A stretch of 64,000 bases of DNA, from the NCBI GenBank assembly GCA_963777905.1, contig CAVZSM010000004.1, positions 105,034-169,033 of the forward strand. The letters are read 5' to 3'. The translations under genes and the position numbers were made by a program. Each line of letters opens with the position of its first letter. The stretch's first letter is position 1. The notes beneath the pieces were generated by a model. The model was not told where the DNA came from. It searched no databases and saw nothing but the letters and a program-made list of their open reading frames with translations. Shown piece after piece: positions 41,105 to 49,424 of the stretch. This stretch comes from Trebonia sp963777905 (GTDB lineage: Bacteria > Actinomycetota > Actinomycetes > Streptosporangiales > Streptosporangiaceae).

Positions 41105-41977
41105 TTACTGCCGGTGTGGTCGGCCCGGCTCCCGCACGGCGGGGGCCGGGCCGACGGCGTCAGCGAGCGCCCGCAGCAGGTTAACCACCCCGGCAGGCCC
41201 GTCCACCACGAGGTCGGCGGCCTCGGCGACCTGCGGGGACTCGGGGCTCAGGCTGGCGACCGCACAGCCAGGCACGCCGTCAGAGCGCAGCGCGCGGACG
41301 GCGGCGAAGGCCGCCAGGTCGCCGAGGTCGTCACCGCAGTACAGCACGGCGCGCGCCGCCCGCTCGGCGACGAGCTCCCGCAGCGCGGTGCCCTTGTCGA
41401 CGCCGGGCGGGCGCAGTTCCAGCACGAAACGGCCCGGTTCCAGGGCCAGCCCCGCGTCCGCCGCGAGAGCGGCGAGCGGCTCGCGCAGCCGGGCCAGCGC
41501 CGCCTCAGGGGAGGCCGTCTGCCTTGTGTGCACGGCGAGCGCGGTGCCCTTGTCCTCGATCCTGGTTCCCTGCGGCGCGCCCGCAGCCGCGAGCACGCCG
41601 GGCAGCGCCTGCCGGACCCGCGCCACGCCGTCCGGCGCCGCGGCGGACGTCAGCTGTCCCGCCTCCCAGCGCTCGCCGCCGTAGTGCCCGAGGACGATCA
41701 GGCCGGGGACTTCCCCGACGCCGCTGAGCGCGACCGCCGCCGCGGCGGGGCGGCCGGTGACGATCGCCACCGTGCCCGCGGACTTCGCCAGCCGGGTCAG
41801 CGCGGCGGCGGCACCGGGTGCCGCGGCGGCGTCCGCCGGGTCAGCGACGATCGGCGCCAGCGTGCCGTCGAAGTCGGTGGCGATCAGCGCGCGGGCCGGA
41901 TCGGCCAGGATGGCGTCGAGGCCAGCCTGGCCCTCGGCCGTGGCCGCCCGCGGCAAGGGCTCCGGCACAGAGGTCAC
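41105..41977 (-). CDS. otsB: Trehalose-6-phosphate phosphatase
   Basis: A 290-residue HAD-superfamily phosphatase: ALIATDFDGTLAPIVADP holds the nucleophile/acid Asp pair (DFDGT). KGTALRELV has the motif III Lys, and YCGDDLGDLAAF is the motif IV Asp cluster. The lid segment IEDKGTALAVHTRQ is the IE(D/N)K motif of trehalose phosphatases. It completes trehalose synthesis with OtsA. Its ATG overlaps the stop of DUF3263 by 4 bp, so the two are co-translated. It is convergent with the cold-shock gene. Confidence 0.94.
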   Translation of the reverse strand: MTSVPEPLPRAATAEGQAGLDAILADPARALIATDFDGTLAPIVADPADAAAAPGAAAALTRLAKSAGTVAIVTGRPAAAAVALSGVGEVPGLIVLGHYGGERWEAGQLTSAAAPDGVARVRQALPGVLAAAGAPQGTRIEDKGTALAVHTRQTASPEAALARLREPLAALAADAGLALEPGRFVLELRPPGVDKGTALRELVAERAARAVLYCGDDLGDLAAFAAVRALRSDGVPGCAVASLSPESPQVAEAADLVVDGPAGVVNLLRALADAVGPAPAVREPGRPHRQ

Positions 41978-42228
41978 CGCTGACTGGTACCCGGCTGCGG
42001 CGAGCGCATGCGCTGCCGGCGGGCGCGCTGCGCGCGCAGCCGCTTGACGAGAACCGGGTCGAACTTGAGCGCGTCAGGGCTGTCGATCAGCTCGTTGAGC
42101 AGCTGGTAGTACCTGGTCGCCGAGATGCCGAGTACCTCGACGATGGCCTGTTCCTTGGCGCCCGCGGTGCGCCAGGTGCCGCGTTCGAAGGCGAGCAGCC
42201 GCATGTCACGCTCGGACAAGGCCGACAT
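41974..42228 (-). CDS. DUF3263 family protein
   Basis: An 84-residue protein: MSALSERDMRLLAFERGTWRTAGAKEQAIVEVLGISATRYYQLLNELIDSPDALKFDPVLVKRLRAQR. This is the actinobacterial DUF3263, a small helix-turn-helix-like protein with a sigma-factor-like recognition helix (ISATRYYQLLN). It is encoded immediately upstream of otsB (ATGA overlap) and divergently from the SAM hydroxide adenosyltransferase gene, 30 bp away. It may be a DNA-binding regulator of the trehalose genes, which is inference only. Confidence 0.9.
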   Translation of the reverse strand: MSALSERDMRLLAFERGTWRTAGAKEQAIVEVLGISATRYYQLLNELIDSPDALKFDPVLVKRLRAQRARRQRMRSPQPGTSQR

Positions 42229-42258
42229 GCGCCGCTCCCTTCAGTAGGCTCGCGGGGC

Positions 42259-43071
42259 GTGGCTCCGTTTCACTGTCTCACGTTCCTGACCGACTACGGC
42301 CTGGAAGACGCATTCGTCGCAGCCTGCCACGGGGTCGTCCTCCAGATCGCGCCAAAGACCCGCATCATCGACATTACACACCTTGTGCCCCCGGGTGACA
42401 TACGACGCGGCGCGGCCGTTCTCGCGCAGACCGTCGGATACCTCCCGCCGGCCGTGCACGTCGCGGTCGTGGACCCTGGCGTCGGCACCGCACGGCGCGG
42501 CGTCGCGATCGCCGCGGGAGATTCCGTGTTCGTCGGGCCGGACAACGGCCTGCTGTCCTGGGCGGTAGCCGAGGCGGGCGGCGCCACCGAGGCGGTCAGC
42601 CTCACCAACAGGGCGCTATGGCTGGACTCCGCGACGGCGACCTTCCACGGCCGGGACATCTTCATGCCGGTGGCGGCCCATCTGGCGGCCGGCGTCCCGC
42701 TCGCCCAGGCGGGCGGCCAGCTCGACGTGGCCAGCCTCGTCACGCTGCCCAGGCCGGCAAGCCGGATCACCGGGGGCCGCATTGACGCGGAGGTGCTCAC
42801 CGTCGACAGGTTCGGCAACGCGCAGCTGTCCGTCACCGGACCTGAGGCGGCGCGGGCCGGGCTCGCCCCCGGCACGACGGCCACGCTCGCGTGGGACTCC
42901 CGCGAGCTGACCGTCCCGTTCGGCTCGACGTTCGGCGACGTCGCGGCCGGCGAACTCGTCTGCTTCCAGGACAGCGCGGGCTACGTCGCGATCGCGGTCA
43001 ACGGGGGCAACGCCGCCCAGCGGCTCGGGCTGCACCCCGAAACGCTGGTGACGCTCACCGTCACGAAATAG
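42259..43071 (+). CDS. SAM hydroxide adenosyltransferase (DUF62 family)
   Basis: 270 aa from GTG 42259 (VAPFHCLTFLTDYGLEDAFVAACHGV). Motifs of the SAM hydrolase/fluorinase superfamily are TDYG near the start, DPGVGTARRGVAIAAGD, VGPDNGLLSW, FHGRDIFMPVAAHLA and VDRFGNAQLSV. These enzymes split S-adenosylmethionine with water to adenosine and methionine. The fluorinase/chlorinase-specific 23-residue loop is not evident. The frame upstream to 41818 overlaps otsB antisense and is not used. It lies 2.5 kb from the SAM-riboswitch gene. Confidence 0.9.
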   Translation: MAPFHCLTFLTDYGLEDAFVAACHGVVLQIAPKTRIIDITHLVPPGDIRRGAAVLAQTVGYLPPAVHVAVVDPGVGTARRGVAIAAGDSVFVGPDNGLLSWAVAEAGGATEAVSLTNRALWLDSATATFHGRDIFMPVAAHLAAGVPLAQAGGQLDVASLVTLPRPASRITGGRIDAEVLTVDRFGNAQLSVTGPEAARAGLAPGTTATLAWDSRELTVPFGSTFGDVAAGELVCFQDSAGYVAIAVNGGNAAQRLGLHPETLVTLTVTK

Positions 43072-43168
43072 TTAGCGTGCCGCGTTCCGTTCCTGTCGGG
43101 CGCATGACACCATAAGGGCCTGAATTCTTAACATATAGCCCCTTCGCCCCGGTTCTGGAGGGAAGGAC

Positions 43169-44995
43169 GTGACCGAAGTGTCTCGTCTGCTCCGCGGCAC
43201 GCTACCGGTGCTGGTGGCACTCGCCGTCGCGACGGGTTTCGTGCTGCCCGCGAACGCGGCGCCGCTTGCCCGCGCGCCGCGGACGTCCGCCCCCGACCTG
43301 GCCAGCCAGTGGTGGCTGACCAGCCTGCACGTGCAGCAGGCCTGGCGGGCCGCGTCCGCGAAGGGCGCGGGCGTGATCGTCGCCGTGCTGTCCACCGGGG
43401 TCAGCGCCAGCCAGCAGGACCTCTCAGGCGCCGTGCTGACCGGCCCGGATTACGCCGGCTCAGGCCGCGTCGCGGGGGGGCCGTTCTGGGGTTTCGAGGG
43501 CACGGCGGTGGCCGGCCTGATCGCCGGGCACGGCCACGGCGCGGGCGGCGCCAGCGGCAGCACGGGGATCGCGCCGCGCGCCAGGATCCTGTCGGTGCCG
43601 GTGACGCTGGAATACGACGACCCGCTGAACTCCGACGCGGCGATCACGAAGCGGCTGCCGGACGCGATCGCCGCCGGCATCAGGTACGCGGTCGCGCACG
43701 GCGCGCGGGTGATCGCCCTGCCGCTTGACCCGGGCACGCTGGGGCTCGCCGCCGGCGGCGATCCCGCCGCCGCGGGCGGCAGCGCCGCCGAGCGGTCGGC
43801 GGTCGCTTACGCTGTCGCGCATGACGTGGTGCTCGTCGCCCCGGCCGGGGATAACGGCATGGGCGCCGGCACCGTCAACTACCCGGCGGCCTATCCCGGC
43901 GTGCTCGCGGTGGGCGCCACCGCCAAGGGCGGCCAGCTCGCCCCGTTCACGAACAAGAGCTCTTACGTGGCGCTGACCGCGCCAGGCACCGGTCTCACGG
44001 TGGCCGCCCCCGGCGGCGACGGGTACGGCACGCTGGCGAGCACCGACATGTCCGCGGCACTGGCCGCCGGGGTCGCCGCGCTGATCCGCTCCCGGTTCCC
44101 CGGCCTCACCGCCGCCGCGGTGGTGCAGGCCATGGAGCGGGGGGTCACCGGCCGCGCGGCAACCGGCGGGGGCCATGGCGCCCTGGACGCGGCGGGCGCG
44201 CTGACCGTGGCCGCCACTCTCGCCGCGCGGCAGGCCCCTCCGGCCACGGCGACGCCCTCACCCCAGCCTTCCGTGACGCAAGCACCGCGGCGGCTTGGCG
44301 CCACGTCCAGCGCGGCGCGGTCCGGCGCGGGAATCCTGGCCGGCTCGCTGCTGCGGGACGCGGTGATAGTGCTCGGCGTGCTGATCGCGGCCCTCGCGGC
44401 CGCGCTCGTGCTGCACAGCAGCCGGCGCCGCCGGGCGGCGGCGGCCGCCCGCCAGCCGCGCGCCGCCGGGCAGGCCGGCATCCACGCCAGGCGGCCCCAG
44501 GCAGCGCTCCCGGCCGCGCCAGCCGCCGTCCGGCCGCCACTCGAAGACCCGTGGGGCAGGCCCCGCCTCCCGGGCAGCGCCGGCCCGCGTCTCGCCCCGC
44601 CGCCGCCTCTCGGCTCGCTCGGCAGCCCGAGCCCCGCGCGGCGCGCGAGGCGGAGCGAGACCGGGCAACCGCCGTGGGGACCCGCCAGCCCGCCGGGCAC
44701 CCCGCAGCCGGCTGCTGCCGCTGACGACCTGCTGCCGCCGTGGGAGCTGGCGACCGGCCTGGCCGCGGCACCGGTCGCGACGGAGCTTCCCGAGTTGCCG
44801 AAGGCCAACACCGGCCCGATGTACGTGTGGAACCCGTCGGCGTCCGGCCCGCTGCCCATCTTCCGAGGGGACGGGGAAGATCAAGAGCAGTTATCCGGAA
44901 CGGGCCCGTGGTTCCTCGCCGGGGCCGCCGTCTTCCCCGGAGAGCCTGGCCTTCACGTCCGACGCGTACAGGTGCACGTACTCCTGCCCCGATAG
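43169..44995 (+). CDS. Subtilase-fold (S8) secreted membrane-anchored pseudoprotease
   Basis: A 608-residue mycosin-like protein. Signal peptide residues 1-31 end PANAAP; the S8 fold covers about 45-350; a transmembrane helix (LLRDAVIVLGVLIAALAAALVL) is near 395; a Pro/Ala/Arg-rich cytoplasmic tail follows. The fold is clear but the catalytic positions are changed. Asp of VAVxDTG is Ser75 (VAVLSTG), His of GHGTHVAG is Glu110 (GFEGTAVAG), the oxyanion Asn of AAGN is Asp228 (PAGDNG), and Ser of GTSMAAP is Asp293 (ASTDMSAA). It cannot be a normal serine protease. No type VII secretion genes are nearby. The 3' end overlaps plsC by 105 bp. Confidence 0.85.
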   Translation: MTEVSRLLRGTLPVLVALAVATGFVLPANAAPLARAPRTSAPDLASQWWLTSLHVQQAWRAASAKGAGVIVAVLSTGVSASQQDLSGAVLTGPDYAGSGRVAGGPFWGFEGTAVAGLIAGHGHGAGGASGSTGIAPRARILSVPVTLEYDDPLNSDAAITKRLPDAIAAGIRYAVAHGARVIALPLDPGTLGLAAGGDPAAAGGSAAERSAVAYAVAHDVVLVAPAGDNGMGAGTVNYPAAYPGVLAVGATAKGGQLAPFTNKSSYVALTAPGTGLTVAAPGGDGYGTLASTDMSAALAAGVAALIRSRFPGLTAAAVVQAMERGVTGRAATGGGHGALDAAGALTVAATLAARQAPPATATPSPQPSVTQAPRRLGATSSAARSGAGILAGSLLRDAVIVLGVLIAALAAALVLHSSRRRRAAAAARQPRAAGQAGIHARRPQAALPAAPAAVRPPLEDPWGRPRLPGSAGPRLAPPPPLGSLGSPSPARRARRSETGQPPWGPASPPGTPQPAAAADDLLPPWELATGLAAAPVATELPELPKANTGPMYVWNPSASGPLPIFRGDGEDQEQLSGTGPWFLAGAAVFPGEPGLHVRRVQVHVLLPR

Positions 44996-45607
44996 CTCGC
45001 CGATCGCGCGCATCACCTCGTCGGCGACGGTACGCCGCGCCCTGGCCGGCGGCTCGCCCGCCAGGTGAGCGAATTCCATCCGCTTGCCGATCCTGATCTC
45101 GATGCGGGTCGGCCTGGGCAGTGGCGCGCCCGGCGGCAGCATCTTCCTCGTGCCCATCATCGCCACCGGGATCACGGGCGCGCCGGAGTTGAGCGCCAGA
45201 TAGCCGATCCCCGACCTGCCCCGGTAGAGCCGGCCGTCGGGCGACCTGGTGCCCTCCGGGTAGAACCCGAACAGCTCGCCCGCGCGCAGCAGGTCAAGCG
45301 CCGCCTCGAGCGTCGCCTGCGCGGCTCGCGCGCCCTCCCGGTCCATCTGAAGCTGGTTGGTGGACCGCAGGTAGGCCGCCCAGAGCCGGCCGAGCGGGCC
45401 CCTTGCCGCGAAGTACTCGGCCTTGGCGGGGAACACCACTGGCCGGCCGATCATGAGCGGCAGGTACATGGAGTCGATGACCGACAGGTGGTTGGACGCG
45501 AGGATCGCCGGTCCCTCCGGCGGGATGTTCTCGAGGCCGACGATCTTCGGCCGTCCCATCACGTGCAGGGCGGGTCCTATCACGACACGCGAAAGCCGGT
45601 ACTGCAC
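44891..45607 (-). CDS. 1-acyl-sn-glycerol-3-phosphate acyltransferase (PlsC family)
   Basis: A 238-residue LPLAT-family acyltransferase with NHLSVID (HX4D catalytic motif), FYPEGTRS (substrate motif), and VIPVAMMGTRKMLPPG, typical of PlsC in phosphatidic acid synthesis. The N-terminus is amphipathic and has no long transmembrane helix. GTG 45607 is the start, 16 bp after the stop of the upstream membrane protein gene, so it is the last gene of the LCP-membrane protein-plsC operon. Its 3' end overlaps the convergent subtilase gene. Confidence 0.92.
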   Translation of the reverse strand: MQYRLSRVVIGPALHVMGRPKIVGLENIPPEGPAILASNHLSVIDSMYLPLMIGRPVVFPAKAEYFAARGPLGRLWAAYLRSTNQLQMDREGARAAQATLEAALDLLRAGELFGFYPEGTRSPDGRLYRGRSGIGYLALNSGAPVIPVAMMGTRKMLPPGAPLPRPTRIEIRIGKRMEFAHLAGEPPARARRTVADEVMRAIGELSGQEYVHLYASDVKARLSGEDGGPGEEPRARSG

Positions 45608-45623
45608 TCAGGTGTCCTCTGCC

Positions 45624-47747
45624 TTACCTCGGGGTCTGGCCTGCGACGGAAGACCCGGCGAAGGCGGTACCAAAATAGCGTGCCCCGCCGACCGCGCCGG
45701 AAACGGAGGCGGCCATCGAGATCACCAATGGCAGCGCGAACGGCAGGGCTGCCGCTGGCACGATCACCCCGGAGTCGTCGGCGAACCAGCCGATGACGAG
45801 GACCAGCCACACCAGCCACGCGACGACCCGCACCAGCGGCTCCGCCGCGAACGCCCGCGCCAGCAGCCGCAGCCGCAGCGCCGCCGGCCGCCACAGCGCG
45901 GCGGCGGCCGCCACCGCGACGACCGGGATCAGCCAGCTGAAGACGGTCACCGTGAGCGTGCCCACATTGGAGCTGACCTTCCGCTCGAGCAGGTCGCCGC
46001 CGCGGCCGTGCAGCAGGTTCCCGGCGAACGTCCCCATGTCGGACACGCCCGCCGCCGGGAAGAAGTAGCTGATCAGGGCGAACGCGAAGAACAGCGCGAG
46101 CCCGCTGACCGCGGCCGGCACCGCCCACCGCCACCGGACCTGAATTCCCGCCAGCCACGCCATCAGCAGCAGCAGGCATGGCACCAGCGCGATCGTCCCG
46201 CCGACCTTGGCGCCGAACCCCGGCCAGCCGGACGCCACGACAGCGAACAGCCCGACAAGGCCGACGGCGAGCACCGGCGCTTCCCTCCGCCCAGGGAACC
46301 GGCGCGTCGCGAGCAGCCCCAGCCAGGCGGCGCCGACCAGCGTGCTCACGCAGTAGACGCCGAGCGCCTCGTTGCCGATCCCGTAGAACCGGCCGCCTTC
46401 GAGCAGCGAGAGCCCGAACGGCACCTCGAGCTGCAGCCGGGACCCGGTCATCACGTCGATGCCGAGCACGGCCAGCGTGCACAGGCACAGCGCACCGAGC
46501 GGCCCGAGGAACTGCCGCCGCCACGGGCCAGCCAGGGCCGCGGCCGCCACGACCAGCGTCCAGCCGGCCGCCATCCCGTACAGCCATACTGCCGGGTGGG
46601 TGTGCAGCCACCACGGCACCAGATTGGCCAGGAAAGTGCCGACGGGAACGGCCGCGGCGAACACTCCGGCCGTCCGCCACCAGCTTGAGCGGCGCCGCGC
46701 GCGCTCGGCATCGCTGCCCCAGAAGAGCAGTACCGGCGCGATGAGCAGCGCCGCGGCGGTCACCCCGTACGCGGTGAAGAACCAGCCGTGGGTGCTTATC
46801 CAGACCTGTTCCGCGGTGTCCCTGCCGATGAGCACCCGGACCGCCGCGGCGAGGCTGCCGCGGTCGCCGCGGGTCAGCTGCGAGCCGCTGAGCCCGGGCG
46901 GCACCGGTTGCCCGAGCCAGCGGGCGACGGACGGGGTGAGGTCGGTCAGCGTCACGATCCCCGGCTGCCTGGTGGACGCGGCGCGCAGCAGGCCGTCACC
47001 GAACCCGGGTCCGCTGACCACCACGGACCGCAGGTGCGGCTGGCCGCCGAGCGCCGCGCCTGGCGCGGTGACCAGCAGCAGCGTGTCCGCGGGGAGGTTC
47101 GCGACGATGCGGGTGAGCTGCTGGTCCGCGGCGGAGGCGGAGGGTCGTTCAGGAAAACTGAGCGCGCCAAGATCGACTACGGTCAGCGGACAGCGAGCCA
47201 GCACCGTAGCGGTGAGCTGGCTGGCAGACGGGAGGTACTGAGCGACGTCACCGGACGGCGCGGCGACCGCGAGCGCCGCGCCGGGCCCGACGGCCGTGAC
47301 GCAGCCGGCCAGGCTGCCGAGCAGCCCCCAGTCCGGGCTCTCGTGGAACTGCTCGTTGTAACGGATGATCTCCGGCATCGCGGGGATGCGGGCGCCGGTC
47401 CCCTCGCTGAGCACCGGGGGCAGCGCCGCGCAGGGGCGCGGGCCTTCCGCGCGGGCGCCGCCGTTGAGGGTCAGCCAGCCGTCGTCCGGGCAGGCCACCG
47501 GCTGCTGCGCGTAGTCGACGAGCGCGCCGACCGAGCCGCCCTCGGCCAGCCGCCACAGTGCGGGGGTCGTGGCCGGGGTGGCGAATATCCAGCGCAGGCC
47601 GGATATGCCGACGATGACGACGTGCCGGACGGGGCGCGTGCCCGCCAGCGCGGCGGACGGGCGGGCGGCGAGCAGCACCAAGCCGAGCGCCGCGCACAGC
47701 GCGGCGCAGGCGGCCGCCACGCGCGCCGCTCGCAACGCCTTCTTCAC
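45624..47747 (-). CDS. Large membrane protein with extracytoplasmic phosphatase/sulfatase-like domain
   Basis: 707 aa from GTG 47747. A signal anchor (residues 1-35) is followed by a ~280-residue outer domain. VRHVVIVGISGLRW near its start and LLVTAPGAALGGQPHLRSVVVSGPGFGDGLL resemble an alkaline-phosphatase-superfamily fold, though the metal-ligand Thr/Ser is not secure (GISGLRW instead of D-G). About ten transmembrane helices follow from residue ~320, with the loop GGRFYGIGNEALGVYCV. This is a conserved actinobacterial membrane protein with unknown function. Its place between an LCP protein and PlsC suggests envelope or teichoic-acid-like polymer metabolism. Confidence 0.75.
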   Translation of the reverse strand: MKKALRAARVAAACAALCAALGLVLLAARPSAALAGTRPVRHVVIVGISGLRWIFATPATTPALWRLAEGGSVGALVDYAQQPVACPDDGWLTLNGGARAEGPRPCAALPPVLSEGTGARIPAMPEIIRYNEQFHESPDWGLLGSLAGCVTAVGPGAALAVAAPSGDVAQYLPSASQLTATVLARCPLTVVDLGALSFPERPSASAADQQLTRIVANLPADTLLLVTAPGAALGGQPHLRSVVVSGPGFGDGLLRAASTRQPGIVTLTDLTPSVARWLGQPVPPGLSGSQLTRGDRGSLAAAVRVLIGRDTAEQVWISTHGWFFTAYGVTAAALLIAPVLLFWGSDAERARRRSSWWRTAGVFAAAVPVGTFLANLVPWWLHTHPAVWLYGMAAGWTLVVAAAALAGPWRRQFLGPLGALCLCTLAVLGIDVMTGSRLQLEVPFGLSLLEGGRFYGIGNEALGVYCVSTLVGAAWLGLLATRRFPGRREAPVLAVGLVGLFAVVASGWPGFGAKVGGTIALVPCLLLLMAWLAGIQVRWRWAVPAAVSGLALFFAFALISYFFPAAGVSDMGTFAGNLLHGRGGDLLERKVSSNVGTLTVTVFSWLIPVVAVAAAAALWRPAALRLRLLARAFAAEPLVRVVAWLVWLVLVIGWFADDSGVIVPAAALPFALPLVISMAASVSGAVGGARYFGTAFAGSSVAGQTPR

Positions 47748-47784
47748 CCGGTCAACGGTATCCGCCGGGCATCGCGGCGCGGTC

Positions 47785-49122
47785 TCAGCCGGCGCAGATG
47801 TTCTGGTTCGCGGTGCGTGCCTGGAGGCCGCCGGAACTCGCCGTGGCGCCCGGGCTCGCCGCGGGGCTGCCGCTCGCCGCCGGCGCCGTGGGTGTCGCGG
47901 CGGGACTCGCGGTGCCGGCGGCCTTGGGGTGCGCGCCGACAGTGAGGTCCGCTGGCGGGCTCGCGGGCTGAGCGCCGAAGAGCGAGCTGCTCGCGGGCAC
48001 GTCGTCGCGGAAGGAGGCGAAGATCTGGTTGTCTTCCGGCTGCGTCCACATGACGTTGGCGGTGTCCGACGGGACCACTTCGCTGCGCGGGAAGGTGGGC
48101 AGCGTGAAGAACGCGATCTTGTCTTGCGGCAGGTCCCGCAGCGACTGCCCGAGATCGTAAAGCCCGGTGATGCCGCCGAGCTCGCTGTCGATGGTCAGCG
48201 AGCGGGTGGCCGCGTCAAGGAACCGGTAGATCGCCAGCGGATTGAGCAGCTGGCCTTTCACCCGGCTGACCAGCGACGACATGAACGCCTGCTGGCGGCC
48301 GATCCGCTCCAGGTCGCTGCCGTTGCCCAGCGTGTACCTGGCCCGCACGTAGCCGAGCGCCTGAGTCGGGGTGAGCATGTGGTACCCGGCGGACAGGTGC
48401 AGGTTGGACAGCGGGTCGTCGATCGGCGTCGGGTTGCATTCCTCGACGCCGCCAAGGGCCGCGACCATGTCCTTGAACCCGGAGAAGTTGACCACCACGA
48501 AGTGGTTGATGTAGATGCCGGTGTCCTGCTCGACGGTCTTCACCGTGCACGCGACGCCGAGTGCGGTGTGGTTCCCGTCCAGGTTGCCGATCGCGAACGC
48601 CTCGTTGATCTTGAACTGGGTCGGCGCGGAGAGCTGGCCGTCGCCCATCGTGCAGGCCGGGATGTGCACCCAGGAGTCGCGCGGGATCGACACGACCTCG
48701 GCCCATTTCCTGTCGGCCGGGATGTGCACGATCATCAGCGTGTCGGACTGGTCGGTGACCAGGCCGGTGCCGTAACCGCTGCCCTGGCCGTGGCGGGTGT
48801 CGGAGCCGAGGACCAGGATGTTCTCCGCCTGCGGGTGCAGGTTGACCGGCTGCTTGCCGAGCAGGCCCTTGATGTCGTCCTGCTGAATGTTCGCGTTGAA
48901 GTGCCGCAGCACCGTATAGCCGGTCGCCAGGACCGCGACGAGCAGCACCGCGAGGCTGGCCGACCCCCAGATGAGGATCCGCCTGCGGCGGCGCCGCCAC
49001 CGGCCGCCCGGCGGGGACGCCGGCGCCCTGGCGGGCTGGTCCGCCTGCGGCGGCTCGACGGCCGCGGTGTCGGGGGCATCCGGCCCGTCGTCCGGCTCAC
49101 CGGACGGGAGCACACTGCCCAT
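47785..49122 (-). CDS. LCP (LytR-CpsA-Psr) family cell-wall ligase
   Basis: A 445-residue protein with a cytoplasmic Pro/Ala/Arg-rich N-terminus and one transmembrane helix (ILIWGSASLAVLLVAVLATGYTVL, about residues 49-72). The LCP domain at about 100-330 includes NILVLGSDTRHGQG, QSDTLMIVHIPADRKWAEVVSIPRDSWV, KINEAFAIGN, VVVNFSGFKDMVAALGGV and QALGYVRARYTLGNGSDLERIGRQQ. The conserved Arg and Asp that hold the polyprenyl pyrophosphate are present. A low-complexity Ala/Pro/Ser tail ends AGTASPAATPT.... LCP enzymes attach secondary polymers from lipid carriers to peptidoglycan. It is the first gene of an operon with the large membrane protein and PlsC. Confidence 0.93.
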   Translation of the reverse strand: MGSVLPSGEPDDGPDAPDTAAVEPPQADQPARAPASPPGGRWRRRRRRILIWGSASLAVLLVAVLATGYTVLRHFNANIQQDDIKGLLGKQPVNLHPQAENILVLGSDTRHGQGSGYGTGLVTDQSDTLMIVHIPADRKWAEVVSIPRDSWVHIPACTMGDGQLSAPTQFKINEAFAIGNLDGNHTALGVACTVKTVEQDTGIYINHFVVVNFSGFKDMVAALGGVEECNPTPIDDPLSNLHLSAGYHMLTPTQALGYVRARYTLGNGSDLERIGRQQAFMSSLVSRVKGQLLNPLAIYRFLDAATRSLTIDSELGGITGLYDLGQSLRDLPQDKIAFFTLPTFPRSEVVPSDTANVMWTQPEDNQIFASFRDDVPASSSLFGAQPASPPADLTVGAHPKAAGTASPAATPTAPAASGSPAASPGATASSGGLQARTANQNICAG

Positions 49123-49424
49123 TCGTCACCACACTGTTCAAAGGGCTCAATCGCGGACTAAAGGGGAGCTTCCCCGTCGGCGGCCAGGTCATGCCGTTAC
49201 CGATGTTAATTAACTTCAAACTCACAGCTCGCTTTCGCTCCAGTTGTCTTAGCGCGGCGCGGCGTCGCCGGGGACCGTGTTGCTCGCGTGGCAACGCCGC
49301 CATCGGCGGCGCCGGGTCGTCAGGCACATAGGGCGCGAAAGTTACCTAAGAACCGCACATACCGGACGGTTTTCGGCGCGTTTTGCGCCCTATGTGGGGA
49401 ATGCTGGCCGTCGGCCGCACACGC
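49123..49424. other. Intergenic region upstream of LCP gene
   Basis: 302 bp between the LCP start and the end of the anti-sigma-like gene, both leftward. It holds the inverted repeat at 49325-49396 described separately. An A/T-richer stretch (GTTAATTAACTTCAAA) near 49205 is a plausible promoter part. No convincing gene seen. Confidence 0.5.
49325..49396. repeat. Spaced inverted repeat between sigma operon and LCP gene
   Basis: CACATAGGGCGCGAAA (49325-49340) and TTTTGCGCCCTATGTG (49381-49396) are reverse complements at 15 of 16 positions, with 40 bp between them. The position, 29 bp after the anti-sigma-like stop, fits either a terminator stem or a pair of operator half-sites for the LCP gene. 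Confidence 0.8.

Noticed and set aside
43169..44995. Active mycosin of a type VII secretion system
   Set aside because: All catalytic residues are replaced and no ESX genes are in the window.
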